A DNA stretch of 64,000 bases from Parachryseolinea silvisoli (GCF_021190955.1 NZ_JAIOAO010000002.1:1178001-1242000), one strand, 5' to 3'; positions 45,707 to 54,583 are shown, counted from the first letter of the stretch. Notes: a model not told the origin generated them from the sequence alone. Program-made: numbers and translations.

Positions 45707-45781
45707 TCCAAACCGATCACCGCCAACATTAAAATAAGCCTCGGATTGAGGCGCGTATCTGGCGTATGAGTCCTAGCCCGC

Positions 45782-47020
45782 CTACCGGCGGTATGCCAAC
45801 ACCGCACGTTCAATCATATCACAGCAATCATGCAACTGCTCTTCCGTAATAATAAGCGGTGGAGCAAAACGAATGATATTGCCGTGCGTAGGCTTCGCCA
45901 GCAGCCCTTCCTTCATAAAATCCATACACAGATTCCAGGCCGTCTTGCTTTCAGCCGTATCGTTGATCACAATCGCATTCAACAATCCTTTTCCGCGTAC
46001 CAGCGTAATCAGATCCGTCTTGCGAATCAACGCTTCCATACGCTGACGGAAAACCACGCCCAACTGCGCCGCATTCTCCGCAAGACGCTCATCCAACACC
46101 ACTTGCAACGCCTCGATACAGACTGCCGCCGCCAGCGGATTACCGCCAAAGGTAGAGCCGTGCTCGCCCGGGCGGATCACCAACATAATATCGTCGTCCG
46201 CTAACACACAGGATACTGGCATGGTACCGCCTGAAAGCGCTTTGCCAAGGATCAACAAGTCAGGCCGTACATCTTCATAATCAGATGCCAACATTTTACC
46301 GGTGCGTGCAATGCCCGTCTGGATCTCATCCATCATGAGCAATACATTGTTCTTGCGGCACAGCAGCTCCGCTGTTTTCAGATAGCCTTCTGCTGGAATA
46401 TACACGCCGGCCTCCCCTTGGATCGGCTCGATCCACAGTCCGCAGACATTCGGATTCGCCAACGCCGTTTCCAGTGCCGCCGTGTTGTTATACTCGACTA
46501 TTTCAAAGCCCGGCATAAACGGCCCAAAGCCGCCGCGTGAGTCGGGATCGGTAGAAGCAGAAATAATGGTAGTCGTACGACCGTGAAAGTTTTTGCGGGC
46601 AACAACAATAACCGCCTGATCCGTGGCAATACCTTTTTTGGTATAGCCCCACTTGCGCGCCAGCTTGATTGCTGTCTCGTTGGCCTCCGCGCCACTGTTC
46701 ATAAAGAGCGCTTTCTGATATCCGAAGAGCTCACAGATATACTTCTCAGCACGCCCGAGCTTGTCGTTGTAAAATGCACGCGAGGTGAGCGTAAGCTCTT
46801 TCGCTTGCCGGATCAGCGCATCGATAATACGCGGATGGCAGTGTCCCTGGTTGACGGCGCTATACGCCGACAAAAAATCATAGTAACGTTTGCCCTCTAC
46901 ATCCCAGACAAACACACCTTCGCCCCTGCACAGCACGACGGGCAGCGGATGGTAATTGTGCGCTCCGTACTGATCTTCCAGCGAAATAGCTTCTTGACTT
47001 GATGTGATGGCATGCAGCAT
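45782..47020 (-). CDS. rocD: Ornithine--oxo-acid aminotransferase
   Basis: A 412-residue class III PLP aminotransferase. It transfers the delta-amino group of ornithine to 2-oxoglutarate, giving glutamate semialdehyde. The PLP lysine is Lys260 in [10 protein letters not shown]; Asp231 (MMDEIQTG) holds the pyridine nitrogen; the N-terminal [15 protein letters not shown] and [19 protein letters not shown] segments are typical of ornithine aminotransferase. The TTG at 47026 is in frame, but the ATG at 47020 is preferred. Confidence 0.94.
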   Translation of the reverse strand: MLHAITSSQEAISLEDQYGAHNYHPLPVVLCRGEGVFVWDVEGKRYYDFLSAYSAVNQGHCHPRIIDALIRQAKELTLTSRAFYNDKLGRAEKYICELFGYQKALFMNSGAEANETAIKLARKWGYTKKGIATDQAVIVVARKNFHGRTTTIISASTDPDSRGGFGPFMPGFEIVEYNNTAALETALANPNVCGLWIEPIQGEAGVYIPAEGYLKTAELLCRKNNVLLMMDEIQTGIARTGKMLASDYEDVRPDLLILGKALSGGTMPVSCVLADDDIMLVIRPGEHGSTFGGNPLAAAVCIEALQVVLDERLAENAAQLGVVFRQRMEALIRKTDLITLVRGKGLLNAIVINDTAESKTAWNLCMDFMKEGLLAKPTHGNIIRFAPPLIITEEQLHDCCDMIERAVLAYRR

Positions 47021-47345
47021 ATACAATAAACTTCAGGGTATCAGGCAAATTTACCAAATCACGTCCGTAAACCCTAAATAGAACCCCTCCCTTCGCCAAA
47101 AATGAAAACTTTAAAGTTTTTACGACTGTTTTCGAAAGAAATAGGATCAGACATGACAAATTGCACCCCAAAATTAAAACGTATTTAAAACAACTAATAG
47201 ATAGGGGCTGGCGCAGCCCTGACGCAAAAGGTAGTAGACTGGAAAAAGAAAAAAGCAATTCCGGAAAAAATAATAGACCAAGAAAAAAGAAAAGAGATAA
47301 ACCGGTTCGTTTAACCCACCGAACCAGGAAACCGCAAACAAAAGA
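47021..47345. other. Intergenic region upstream of rmuC
   Basis: 325 bases, rich in A on the plus strand. It contains a perfect 16-bp palindrome AAAACTTTAAAGTTTT (47105-47120), a small hairpin GGGCTG gcg CAGCCC near 47204-47218, and an inverted repeat GGTTCG (47304-47309) with CGAACC (47320-47325) just upstream of rmuC. I see no gene. The palindromes could serve rocD or rmuC regulation. Confidence 0.4.
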
Positions 47346-48665
47346 ATGGAAATAGTACTATTGATAATAGGTCTCGCCATCGGCGCCCTCGCTGCCTGGT
47401 TCATTGCCAAATACAAATTCACCGCCGAAACCCAAAGCTTTTCCGGCCCGCTGCTGGCCGAACAAGAGCGTAGCAAAGTTTTGCAATCGCAATCGCAAGT
47501 ACTCAAGCTTGAGCTCGACGCCGAACGCGCACGCCTCCTGGAAATGAATCACAAGCTCGCCGCCGCGCAAGCCGACTACCGCAACCTGCAAGAGCGTTTG
47601 CAAGATCAGCGCAAAGAAATGGAAGCGCTCAATGAAAAGTTTGCGCTACAATTCAAGAACCTCGCCAACGATATTTTTGAGGAAAAGAGCAAAAAGTTCA
47701 CGGAGCAAAACCGCACAAACCTTTTCGACATCCTCAAGCCGCTCGGCGAAAAGATTACCGACTTTGAAAAACGCGTCGAAGACACACACAAAGACACCAT
47801 CACGCGCAACGCGGCCCTACGCGAGCAGCTCGAGAACTTGCAAAGGCTCAACGTGCAAATGACGCGCGAAGCCGAAAACCTCACCCGCGCTTTACGCGGC
47901 GACGCAAAAACCCAAGGTGCCTGGGGGGAGTTTATACTCGAAAGCATCCTCGAAAAATCGGGCCTCGAAAAGGATCGCGAGTACTTCATTCAGGAATCTT
48001 TCACCACGGCAGAAGGCCGTCTACGTCCGGATGTAATTATACGCTTGCCCGAAAAGAGACACGTCATCATAGACTCAAAAGTGAGCCTCACGGCCTACAC
48101 AAACTTTGTCAACGCAGCAACGGAGGAAGAAAAAGTGGCGGCCCTTAAAAGCCACCTGATATCGATTCGCCAGCACATGAAATTGCTGGGCGATAAAAAT
48201 TACCAAAAGAATATAAGCGACAGCAGCCTCGATTTTGTCATCATGTTTATACCGGTAGAACCGGCCTATATTCTCGCGATCCAAAGTGAGCAGATGTTAT
48301 ACGAAGAAGCGCTCGAACGCCGCATCGTTTTCGTAAGCCCTACGCTATTGATTCCTTCGCTTCAGCTCATTAAGAATAACTGGAAACAAGAATATCAGAC
48401 ACGCAATGTGATCGAGATCGCCAGTAAGGCCGGCGATCTGTACGATAAATTCGTGGGCTTCTCAGACGACATGATTTCCCTGGGACGCCATCTGGAAACA
48501 TCCAAGAAGTTTTACGAAGAGTCCATGAAAAAACTCTCCGTAGGCAGTGGCAACCTGGTAGGGCGTGTAGAAAATCTTAAAAAACTCGGCGTCAAAGCCG
48601 GCAAGTCGATCGACGCTAACCTATTAAAGCGCTCGGAAGATCAACCCGATATGTTCGAACGGTAA
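47346..48665 (+). CDS. rmuC: DNA recombination protein RmuC
   Basis: A 439-residue protein: an N-terminal membrane segment (about 1-20), a long coiled coil (about 35-190), then the RmuC nuclease-like domain (about 195-395; GDAKTQGAWGEFILESILEKSGL, RLPEKRHVIIDSKVSLTAYTNFV, MFIPVEPAYILAIQ). RmuC family proteins limit recombination at inverted repeats and may be nucleases. Complete and normal in length. It starts at the first ATG, in a purine-rich leader. Confidence 0.93.
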   Translation: MEIVLLIIGLAIGALAAWFIAKYKFTAETQSFSGPLLAEQERSKVLQSQSQVLKLELDAERARLLEMNHKLAAAQADYRNLQERLQDQRKEMEALNEKFALQFKNLANDIFEEKSKKFTEQNRTNLFDILKPLGEKITDFEKRVEDTHKDTITRNAALREQLENLQRLNVQMTREAENLTRALRGDAKTQGAWGEFILESILEKSGLEKDREYFIQESFTTAEGRLRPDVIIRLPEKRHVIIDSKVSLTAYTNFVNAATEEEKVAALKSHLISIRQHMKLLGDKNYQKNISDSSLDFVIMFIPVEPAYILAIQSEQMLYEEALERRIVFVSPTLLIPSLQLIKNNWKQEYQTRNVIEIASKAGDLYDKFVGFSDDMISLGRHLETSKKFYEESMKKLSVGSGNLVGRVENLKKLGVKAGKSIDANLLKRSEDQPDMFER

Positions 48666-48681
48666 GCATTTAGGTGATGCC

Positions 48682-48744
48682 GGTGCGAGTCTTAGCCCGT
48701 GTCGGGCGGAGACTCGTACCTACCATCGTGCCAGTCTTAGCCTG
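48682..48744. repeat. Hairpin and AGTCTTAGCC repeat between rmuC and the thioredoxin gene
   Basis: CGAGTCT (48686-48692) pairs with AGACTCG (48710-48716) and, inside it, GCCCG (48695-48699) with CGGGC (48703-48707). A second near-copy, CGTGCCAGTCTTAGCCTG, lies at 48727-48744, and a similar GAGTCCTAGCCCG sits at 45768-45780. No T-tract, so if this is a terminator it is unusual; it may be a small repetitive extragenic element. Confidence 0.5.
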
Positions 48745-48746
48745 TA

Positions 48747-49850
48747 TTAATAAACCCTCCCGATCTGTTCCACAATAACCTTCTTCAGCGCCAACGCATC
48801 AATCACTCCCTGCTTGCCATAAATGATCTTTCCCCCCGGAGCAATAAACAGCGTATACGGCAACGACCCCTCCCAATTCTTATCCAGCGCCTCAATAAAA
48901 GCGTACTTATCTCCATTAAATATATAGTTCTTCGTCGATGCCTGTTTCTTCGTCAAAAAGTTCAATGCATTCGGCTTTCGATTGATATCGTCCAAACTAA
49001 TGGTCACCAATTCAAACTCCCGGTTCCGATACATCCGGTTCATATTCACAAACTCCGGAAACTCCGCTACACAAGGCCCGCACCACGTGGCCCACACGTT
49101 AATGAGCTTATAATTTGTACCTTCATTCTTCAGCAACGCCTGTAGTTGCTCGCTATTTAATTCATCAATCGTCACTTTTTCTTTTGCCCACTCGCCCGCG
49201 GCCTGGTTAGCAAAGTCGCGTTTGTCGGGCCACTTGATCGAGCAACCAAAGGTTTTGGTTTTCTCCACCGGGACAGGCTTGCCGGCGACCAATGCGTCGA
49301 GCGCTTGCCGCGTATCGTGCACCGTAGCAGTGCCGGGCTTTTCCTTGTCGTCGATGCGCCCGGTGTAGCGCAACGTACGCTTCGCGTCGAAGATAAAGAC
49401 GTGTGGCGTGGCCTGCGGACCGTAAAGCTTTGATACAGCAGACGTTTCACCATCATAGAGATAGGGAAAATTAAATTGTTTGTCGCGGGCGCGGATCTTC
49501 ATTTCTTCAAACGTGTCGCTCAGGTCGGTATAGCCGAGTTCATCGAGACGTATGGCTTGCGGGTCGTTAGGCGAGATGGCGACCACGCCTACGCCTTTGG
49601 GATTATAGTCGGCGGCGAGTTGTTTGATGCGGTCTTCATAGGCCTGGGCCGTGGGGCAATGGTTGCAGGTGAAAACAACCATCAGGAACTTGTATTGGGC
49701 AAAGTTTTTGAGTGTGTACGTTTTGCCGTCCGTGCCGGGCAGCGAGAAGTCGGGTGCAGCGGCGCCAATGGCCAACGGTACGGGGTCGGAGGCATGTAGG
49801 GTTTCCGGCACGCAAAAGACCAGCAGGGTGATAAGGGCAAGGGGTTTCAT
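48747..49850 (-). CDS. Secreted protein with two thioredoxin-fold domains
   Basis: A 367-residue exported protein. After a signal peptide (about 1-20, ending LHAS) comes a redoxin-like domain (about 25-195) with CNHC (62-65) in place of a peroxiredoxin site, and a C-terminal TlpA/ResA-like domain (about 230-365) with WCGPC (256-260). TlpA-like domains carry electrons to periplasmic dithiol proteins; the first domain resembles AhpC/TSA members. Two different redox sites on one chain suggest stepwise transfer. The start at 49850 fits the signal peptide; a longer frame begins at 49970. Confidence 0.87.
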   Translation of the reverse strand: MKPLALITLLVFCVPETLHASDPVPLAIGAAAPDFSLPGTDGKTYTLKNFAQYKFLMVVFTCNHCPTAQAYEDRIKQLAADYNPKGVGVVAISPNDPQAIRLDELGYTDLSDTFEEMKIRARDKQFNFPYLYDGETSAVSKLYGPQATPHVFIFDAKRTLRYTGRIDDKEKPGTATVHDTRQALDALVAGKPVPVEKTKTFGCSIKWPDKRDFANQAAGEWAKEKVTIDELNSEQLQALLKNEGTNYKLINVWATWCGPCVAEFPEFVNMNRMYRNREFELVTISLDDINRKPNALNFLTKKQASTKNYIFNGDKYAFIEALDKNWEGSLPYTLFIAPGGKIIYGKQGVIDALALKKVIVEQIGRVY

Positions 49851-50034
49851 GGGTGCAAAGGTTTGTTTTACCGAATTTAACCATTCTGCTTTATTCTCCG
49901 CGACCGAATACACTGACGGTAAGACCTGCATCCCGGCGACCGCATTTACCGGCTGTCGATGGTTTGCCATGTACCATAACCCTCGTTTATACTATTTCCC
50001 CTGGAGAATAGTTAATATCTTTGTAATCAAGCTT

Positions 50035-50400
50035 ATGAAGTCATTTCTTTCCATTCTGCTGGTGTTGGTGGTCTGTACGGCCTACGGTCAATCGTCCAAA
50101 AAGCGCAAGCGCGACGGCGATACTTTCCAAAATTCACCGTCGACGGTGGACCCGAACTTTGCGCCAGCGGAAGCACCCCGGCATCATTCCAAACGCCGTA
50201 GCGGCAAAGGCCCCACGGTGGAGTCGCAGAAAGAATATGCCGACCGCATGCATGCGACCGTAAAGGCTAAACGCCGGGCAGAGAAGGAGATGATGAAGCC
50301 CCAATACTCCGATCCCATGTACTTTGGCCATAAGCGTCCGCCCAAAAAACGCCCACCCGGCAAAATGAAGTTCTGTAAGGTATGCGGCATCCGGCATTGA
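50035..50400 (+). CDS. Small basic secreted protein of unknown function
   Basis: A 121-residue protein with a Sec signal peptide (1-19, ending AYGQ) and a strongly basic, Lys/Arg/His-rich mature part with a C-terminal KFCKVCGIRH (CxxC). The CxxC with a final His could bind zinc. I do not recognise a family. It is divergent from the thioredoxin gene and followed by the aldehyde dehydrogenase gene 64 bases on. Confidence 0.62.
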   Translation: MKSFLSILLVLVVCTAYGQSSKKRKRDGDTFQNSPSTVDPNFAPAEAPRHHSKRRSGKGPTVESQKEYADRMHATVKAKRRAEKEMMKPQYSDPMYFGHKRPPKKRPPGKMKFCKVCGIRH

Positions 50401-50464
50401 TTTGACTTGATTAAGGGAGTACATTGCAGGGATGACTTGCCAACCTCCTTAAATTAATTCATAC

Positions 50465-52084
50465 ATGAGCCAAATTCTAGCCAACGTCTTCCCGGCGGAA
50501 GACGTCATTCCCGAAGCATTCCGTCTTGCCCAGCCTATTGACCAGCGCGAGTACCTCGTCGGTGGCGAGCTCAAAACCTGGACCGGCAGTCTCAATCCCG
50601 TCCTCAGCCCGGTATTTGTAAAAGACGGCGCCGGCTATACGCAGAAAGTCATTGGCAGCACGCCGCTGCTCACCACTAAGGAGTCTCTCGAAGCCCTCGA
50701 CGCTGCCGTAAAGGCATACGACCTTGGCCAGGGTTTCTGGCCCACGCGCAGTGTCACGGAGCGCATCGCCCATGTCGAGAAATTCCTGGCCGCCATGCGC
50801 CAGCGCCGCGACGAAGTAGTCAAGCTGCTGATGTGGGAGATCGGCAAGACCCTCAAAGACTCCGAAAAAGAATTCGACCGCACTTGCGACTATATCGTCG
50901 ATACCATTAAGTCCTATAAAGATCTTGATCGCAATGCTGCCAAGCTCGTAGAAGAGCAAGGCTTCATGGCACAGATCCGTCGCGTGCCCCTGGGAGTATC
51001 GTTGTGCATGGGCCCCTATAACTATCCACTGAACGAAACATTCACCACACTCATCCCCGCACTGATTATGGGCAACACCGTGATCTTTAAGCCGGCCAAA
51101 TATGGTGTATTATTGATCCGCCCACTACTCGAAGCCTTCCGCGACAATTTTCCCGCCGGTGTGATAAACATCATCTACGGCCGCGGTCGCGAGACTGTCG
51201 GCGCGTTGATGGAATCGGGCAAGCTGGATGTGTTTGCGTTCATCGGCACCAACAAAGGCGCCAACGAGCTGAAGCGCCTGCACCCCAAGCCGCACCGCCT
51301 CAAAGCCATCCTCGGCCTCGACGCCAAGAACCCCGCCATCGTCCTGCCCGACGCTGACCTGGATATAGCTGTCAGCGAATGTATCACGGGTAGCCTGTCG
51401 TTTAACGGCCAGCGGTGCACCGCGCTGAAGATCTTATTTGTACACAACAGCATTCTCTCGAGGTTCCTGGAGAAATTCCACGCAGAAGTAAAGAAGCTCA
51501 AACCCGGCATGCCGTGGGAAAATGGTGTATCACTTACGCCACTACCCGAACCTGGTAAAGTAGAATATCTGCAGGAGCTGGTAGAAGACGCCCGCAAACA
51601 CGGTGCGCAGGTAACAAACGAAAACGGCGGCGAATCGCTCAACGCCTTCTTCTATCCGGCAGTAGTATGCCCCGTCAACGATAAGATGCGTTTATACTTT
51701 GAAGAGCAGTTCGGCCCCGTCATTCCCATCGTGCCATTTGAAACTGATGACGAGCCAATCCAATACGTAGTCAACTCCAACTTTGGTCAGCAGGTAAGTA
51801 TCTTCGGCACGGAGTCAAAACGCATTGCCCTTTATATCGATGCCTTCGTCAATCAGGTTGGTCGCATCAACGTTAATGCACAAAGCCAGCGCGGCCCCGA
51901 CACCTTCCCCTTCAACGGCCGCAAAGATTCCGCCGAAGGAACCTTGTCCATCGCCGATGCGCTGCGCGTATTTTCTATCCGCACGCTCGTGGCCACGAAG
52001 AGCACTGATAAAAACAAACAGATTATTAGCACCATCATTCGTAACCACGAATCAGCATTCCTGAGTACCGACTATATCTTTTAA
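50465..52084 (+). CDS. GapN-like aldehyde dehydrogenase with altered general-base site
   Basis: A 539-residue aldehyde dehydrogenase whose length and core resemble NADP-dependent non-phosphorylating glyceraldehyde-3-phosphate dehydrogenase. Catalytic Asn186 (PYNYPLNE) and Cys318 (FNGQRCTALK) are present. The residue 34 positions before the Cys, where ALDHs hold the general-base Glu (ELGGK-type motif), is Gly284 here, in AILGLDAKNPAIV. Asp286 nearby might substitute. It also has FEEQFGPVIPI and the long C-terminal extension to FLSTDYIF. It probably still binds NADP and an aldehyde; the substrate is uncertain. It ends at a strong hairpin shared with the next unit. Confidence 0.87.
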   Translation: MSQILANVFPAEDVIPEAFRLAQPIDQREYLVGGELKTWTGSLNPVLSPVFVKDGAGYTQKVIGSTPLLTTKESLEALDAAVKAYDLGQGFWPTRSVTERIAHVEKFLAAMRQRRDEVVKLLMWEIGKTLKDSEKEFDRTCDYIVDTIKSYKDLDRNAAKLVEEQGFMAQIRRVPLGVSLCMGPYNYPLNETFTTLIPALIMGNTVIFKPAKYGVLLIRPLLEAFRDNFPAGVINIIYGRGRETVGALMESGKLDVFAFIGTNKGANELKRLHPKPHRLKAILGLDAKNPAIVLPDADLDIAVSECITGSLSFNGQRCTALKILFVHNSILSRFLEKFHAEVKKLKPGMPWENGVSLTPLPEPGKVEYLQELVEDARKHGAQVTNENGGESLNAFFYPAVVCPVNDKMRLYFEEQFGPVIPIVPFETDDEPIQYVVNSNFGQQVSIFGTESKRIALYIDAFVNQVGRINVNAQSQRGPDTFPFNGRKDSAEGTLSIADALRVFSIRTLVATKSTDKNKQIISTIIRNHESAFLSTDYIF

Positions 52085-52099
52085 CACCAATAGGTAACA

Positions 52100-52140
52100 A
52101 AAAAAACACCCGGAGGTCTCGATTAATCGAAACCCCGGGT
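52100..52140 (-). terminator. Terminator of the lipoprotein/csbD unit
   Basis: A nearly perfect inverted repeat across 52108-52140 (ACCCGG ... CCGGGT with TCGAT/ATCGA inside). On the minus strand it is followed by TTTTTTTT (52107-52100 region). On the plus strand it lies just past the aldehyde dehydrogenase stop and may act on both. Confidence 0.85.
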
Positions 52141-52160
52141 ATCGTTCTTCCTCGTAGTGG

Positions 52161-52577
52161 TTACTTCTTATCGTCGTCAAATAGCTCCTGGAACTTTTGT
52201 CCCAGCTGGCGGAAGCCTAGCCGTACTTTTTCGGCCGTATTGCGGGCGCCCTTTTTCACATCGTCCCAGGTTTCTTCGGTAGAGTTCTCAACTTTGTCGA
52301 GGGCCTTATCGAGTTCCTGCTTCTCTTCATTAAGCTCGCGACGGGCTTCTTCCATTTTGGCTTTGCCGTCGTCTGAAGCGTTATCGATCTTGACACCGAG
52401 TTCGTCGATCTCCCGGTCGATATCTCTTCGTAACGAGCGAAGCTCCTCTTTTACTTCTTCCCGCTCCTGGTCGAATTTACGACCGGCGGCTTCTCCTTTG
52501 TTGCCTTCACATTGTGTCAGCATCAAAGCTACAACGGTAACGCAAACAAATGCGAGGATAATCTGCAAAAACTTCAT
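52161..52577 (-). CDS. Helical lipoprotein-like envelope protein
   Basis: A 138-residue protein with an N-terminal signal/TM segment and a Cys at residue 23 (ALMLTQC), a near but atypical lipobox with Gln before Cys. The rest is one long charged coiled coil (about 32-128), with regular E/K heptads and an amphipathic end. Similar small coiled-coil proteins accompany csbD genes in Bacteroidota. It lies 7 bases downstream of csbD. Role unknown, perhaps envelope stress. Confidence 0.68.
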   Translation of the reverse strand: MKFLQIILAFVCVTVVALMLTQCEGNKGEAAGRKFDQEREEVKEELRSLRRDIDREIDELGVKIDNASDDGKAKMEEARRELNEEKQELDKALDKVENSTEETWDDVKKGARNTAEKVRLGFRQLGQKFQELFDDDKK

Positions 52578-52584
52578 GACGTAA

Positions 52585-52773
52585 TTAGATTTCCGATTCG
52601 ATTATCTGGCGAATCTCTTCTTTCTTTTTACCCAGCTTTTGTTGCAGGCGTCCCAGCAGCTCATCTTCCTTGCCTTCAGCAAAGACCAGATCATCGTCGG
52701 TCAACTCACCGTATTTTTGTTTCAGTTTGCCCTTTACTTCGTTCCAGCGGCCTTTCAAATCGAGCGTTGTCAT
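52585..52773 (-). CDS. CsbD family stress protein
   Basis: A 62-residue CsbD-like protein ([49 protein letters not shown]). CsbD-family proteins are small, abundant, helical stress proteins of unknown biochemistry. The ATG at 52773 gives the family N-terminus; a longer frame from 52818 is unlikely. First gene of a two-gene minus-strand unit, with a DUF1328 gene divergent upstream. Confidence 0.88.
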   Translation of the reverse strand: MTTLDLKGRWNEVKGKLKQKYGELTDDDLVFAEGKEDELLGRLQQKLGKKKEEIRQIIESEI

Positions 52774-53022
52774 AGTCGTATGATTTAAGTGATTTACTGT
52801 TGAATTGTTTGCGGTCATAGATCAAACAATCATACCGTTGTTGAAAATCAATAGAATAATGCTGGGAGAGAGAAATTCCTAAGAATGTATGTGTATTTCA
52901 TTCTACAGTATCATGTCGCGCGCTATGATATAATTATAGAGCAAGGTATGTCGCTCTTAACAAATATACACGTTGGCATGAAATTCTATTGGATATGCTC
53001 AAGTAACTAAAACGAAAATATT

Positions 53023-53187
53023 ATGATACGCTGGACTGTAATCTTTCTGATAATAGCGATTATCGCCGCTATTTTTGGATTCGGCGGAATTGCTGCAAGT
53101 GCAGCTTATTTTGCCAAAGTAATTTTCTTCATTGCTGTAGTGATCTTCCTGGTGTCTTTGATTGCCGGTGCTACACGGAGAAATTGA
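53023..53187 (+). CDS. DUF1328 small membrane protein
   Basis: A 54-residue, two-helix membrane protein with the DUF1328 pattern: IRWTVIFLIIAIIAAIFGFGGIAA, AAYFAKVIFFIAVVIFLVSLI, then the basic end TRRN. The family (E. coli YtjA) is widespread and uncharacterised. It is divergent from csbD and followed by a strong terminator, so it is a single-gene unit of its own. Confidence 0.92.
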   Translation: MIRWTVIFLIIAIIAAIFGFGGIAASAAYFAKVIFFIAVVIFLVSLIAGATRRN

Positions 53188-53526
53188 TGTTGCAACAACG
53201 CCGATCTATAGGATTGGCATACCTTTCAAAAGATCCCCTGTTATACGTGACAGGGGATTTTTTTGTTTATAGGATTTACGTTTTGCTTCACAACGTCTGC
53301 CCCTGTACGCAATCTAATATTATATATAGGGTCATGCTGTCTCTAAACAGATGAATGCGGCGCGTTAGATATGCTCATAATGAGGAATAGAACGTCCTAA
53401 AATGGGGAGGCGATTGTACGGATGAGCGGCCATAAGAAGGGCTTTTCGGTAAAGCGCCAAGTGGCATAGTTATTTTTCCCATGTTGGTACAAAACTCAAA
53501 ACAAACTTGTACTTAAGAACTAGACT
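53188..53526. other. Intergenic region upstream of the barrel gene
   Basis: 339 bases. It holds the DUF1328 terminator and, just upstream of the next gene, an inverted repeat GTACAA (53487-53492) with TTGTAC (53507-53512). I see no gene; short ATG frames inside end within a few codons. Confidence 0.4.
53233..53264 (+). terminator. DUF1328 terminator
   Basis: ATCCCCTGT (53233-53241) pairs perfectly with ACAGGGGAT (53250-53258), followed directly by TTTTTT. Confidence 0.92.
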
Positions 53527-54162
53527 ATGAAAACACAATTGAAACACATTCTGTTGGTTGCGGGGATAACGATATTGACCTCAGCTGCGACTACGACATT
53601 CGCCCAGGACCGCAAAGCGGGTATCAAAGGCGGCCTGAACGTCAGCAATATGTATGTTGACGATGTAGACGATGAAAATGCCCGTTTCGGCTTCAACGCC
53701 GGTGTATACGGCGAGATCATTTCTACAGAGACATTCGGCCTGCAAGTGGAATTGTTGTATGACACAAAAGGTTCCAAATTCCAAACCGATGGTGCGATTG
53801 ACCAGGAGTTTAAGTTTAACCTGAACTACCTCGATTTGCCGGTGTTGGCAGTCTTTAAATTGGGTGAAGCAGTGGAGATTCACGCCGGTGGTTATGCAGG
53901 TTACCTGTTGAATGCCAGCACTAAAACCGAAGGCGATCTGGGCAACAGCACGGATGAGCTTGATAAGGACAATTTCCGTTCGTTAGACTACGGTTTGATC
54001 GGTGGTATCGGTTTTAACCTGGGGGCAGCTCAAATCGGTGCCCGCTATAACTATGGTCTGGCCAGAATTGCCGATTCTAACACTGCCGAAGACTTCCTGG
54101 GTAATTCCAAGAACTCTTACGGCCAGGTATATCTGGCACTCAATCTCAATCACAAGCCGTAG
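53527..54162 (+). CDS. Outer-membrane beta-barrel protein (PorT/OmpX-like)
   Basis: A 211-residue exported protein with a signal peptide (about 1-26, ending TFAQ) and eight or so alternating amphipathic strands: KAGIKGGLNVSNMYVDD, FGFNAGVYGEIIST, FGLQVELLYDTKG, LNYLDLPVLAVFKL, EIHAGGYAGYLLNA, LDYGLIGGIGFNLGA and GQVYLALNLN, the usual outer_membrane_beta-barrel-like pattern of Bacteroidota. Transport role not known. It is closed by a strong terminator. Confidence 0.88.
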   Translation: MKTQLKHILLVAGITILTSAATTTFAQDRKAGIKGGLNVSNMYVDDVDDENARFGFNAGVYGEIISTETFGLQVELLYDTKGSKFQTDGAIDQEFKFNLNYLDLPVLAVFKLGEAVEIHAGGYAGYLLNASTKTEGDLGNSTDELDKDNFRSLDYGLIGGIGFNLGAAQIGARYNYGLARIADSNTAEDFLGNSKNSYGQVYLALNLNHKP

Positions 54163-54196
54163 TACAGGTTTGTTGCGGTAATGATTGAAATTGCCG

Positions 54197-54228
54197 AGGC
54201 CCGGAGATCTTTCTCCGGGCCTTTTTTT
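54197..54228 (+). terminator. Terminator of the barrel protein gene
   Basis: AGGCCCGGAG (54197-54206) pairs perfectly with CTCCGGGCCT (54213-54222), followed by a T-run. Confidence 0.92.
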
Positions 54229-54401
54229 GTTCTATAAAGGCCTTAGGCATACCGCTCCGCCGACCATCGTTCCCTAACGCGACCGTTAAAAAGGAGGTAA
54301 TATTGTCATTTCGACATGCCAGGCTGAAGACCGGCACCAGCCGGCGGTAAAAAGACGGGTTATGGCCTTGCGCAAGAATAGTATTTATCGTCGTGTATTC
54401 A

Positions 54402-54450
54402 TACGGCTTTGATAGGGCTTAAGTACGGCTTTAGTAGGGCTTTAGTGCGG
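54402..54450. repeat. 11-bp tandem repeat array
   Basis: Four successive 11-bp units: TACGGCTTTGA (54402-54412), TAGGGCTTAAG (54413-54423), TACGGCTTTAG (54424-54434), TAGGGCTTTAG (54435-54445), then a partial TGCGG. The period is close to one DNA turn. No coding meaning is apparent. Confidence 0.85.
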
Positions 54451-54531
54451 AGTATCCCGCGCCTACTTTTCCTTTTCTCCAGGTACTATGATAGTTCCAT
54501 TTTTTTGAAAGGCCGTATAGCCTTATCCGGA

Positions 54532-54560
54532 TTACGGAAAAACTGTATAGTTTTTTCCGT
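54532..54560. terminator. Hairpin with A- and T-rich arms
   Basis: ACGGAAAAA (about 54534-54542) pairs with TTTTTCCGT (54552-54560) around a CTGTATAGT loop. The arm supplies a T-run in either direction, so it could end transcripts from both sides. Confidence 0.45.
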
Positions 54561-54583
54561 ATCGGACAAATGTGCCCTTTTCT

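Noticed and set aside
47161-47355. Plus-strand frame of 64 codons before rmuC
   Set aside because: Very lysine-rich low-complexity translation of a purine-rich leader, overlapping the rmuC start.
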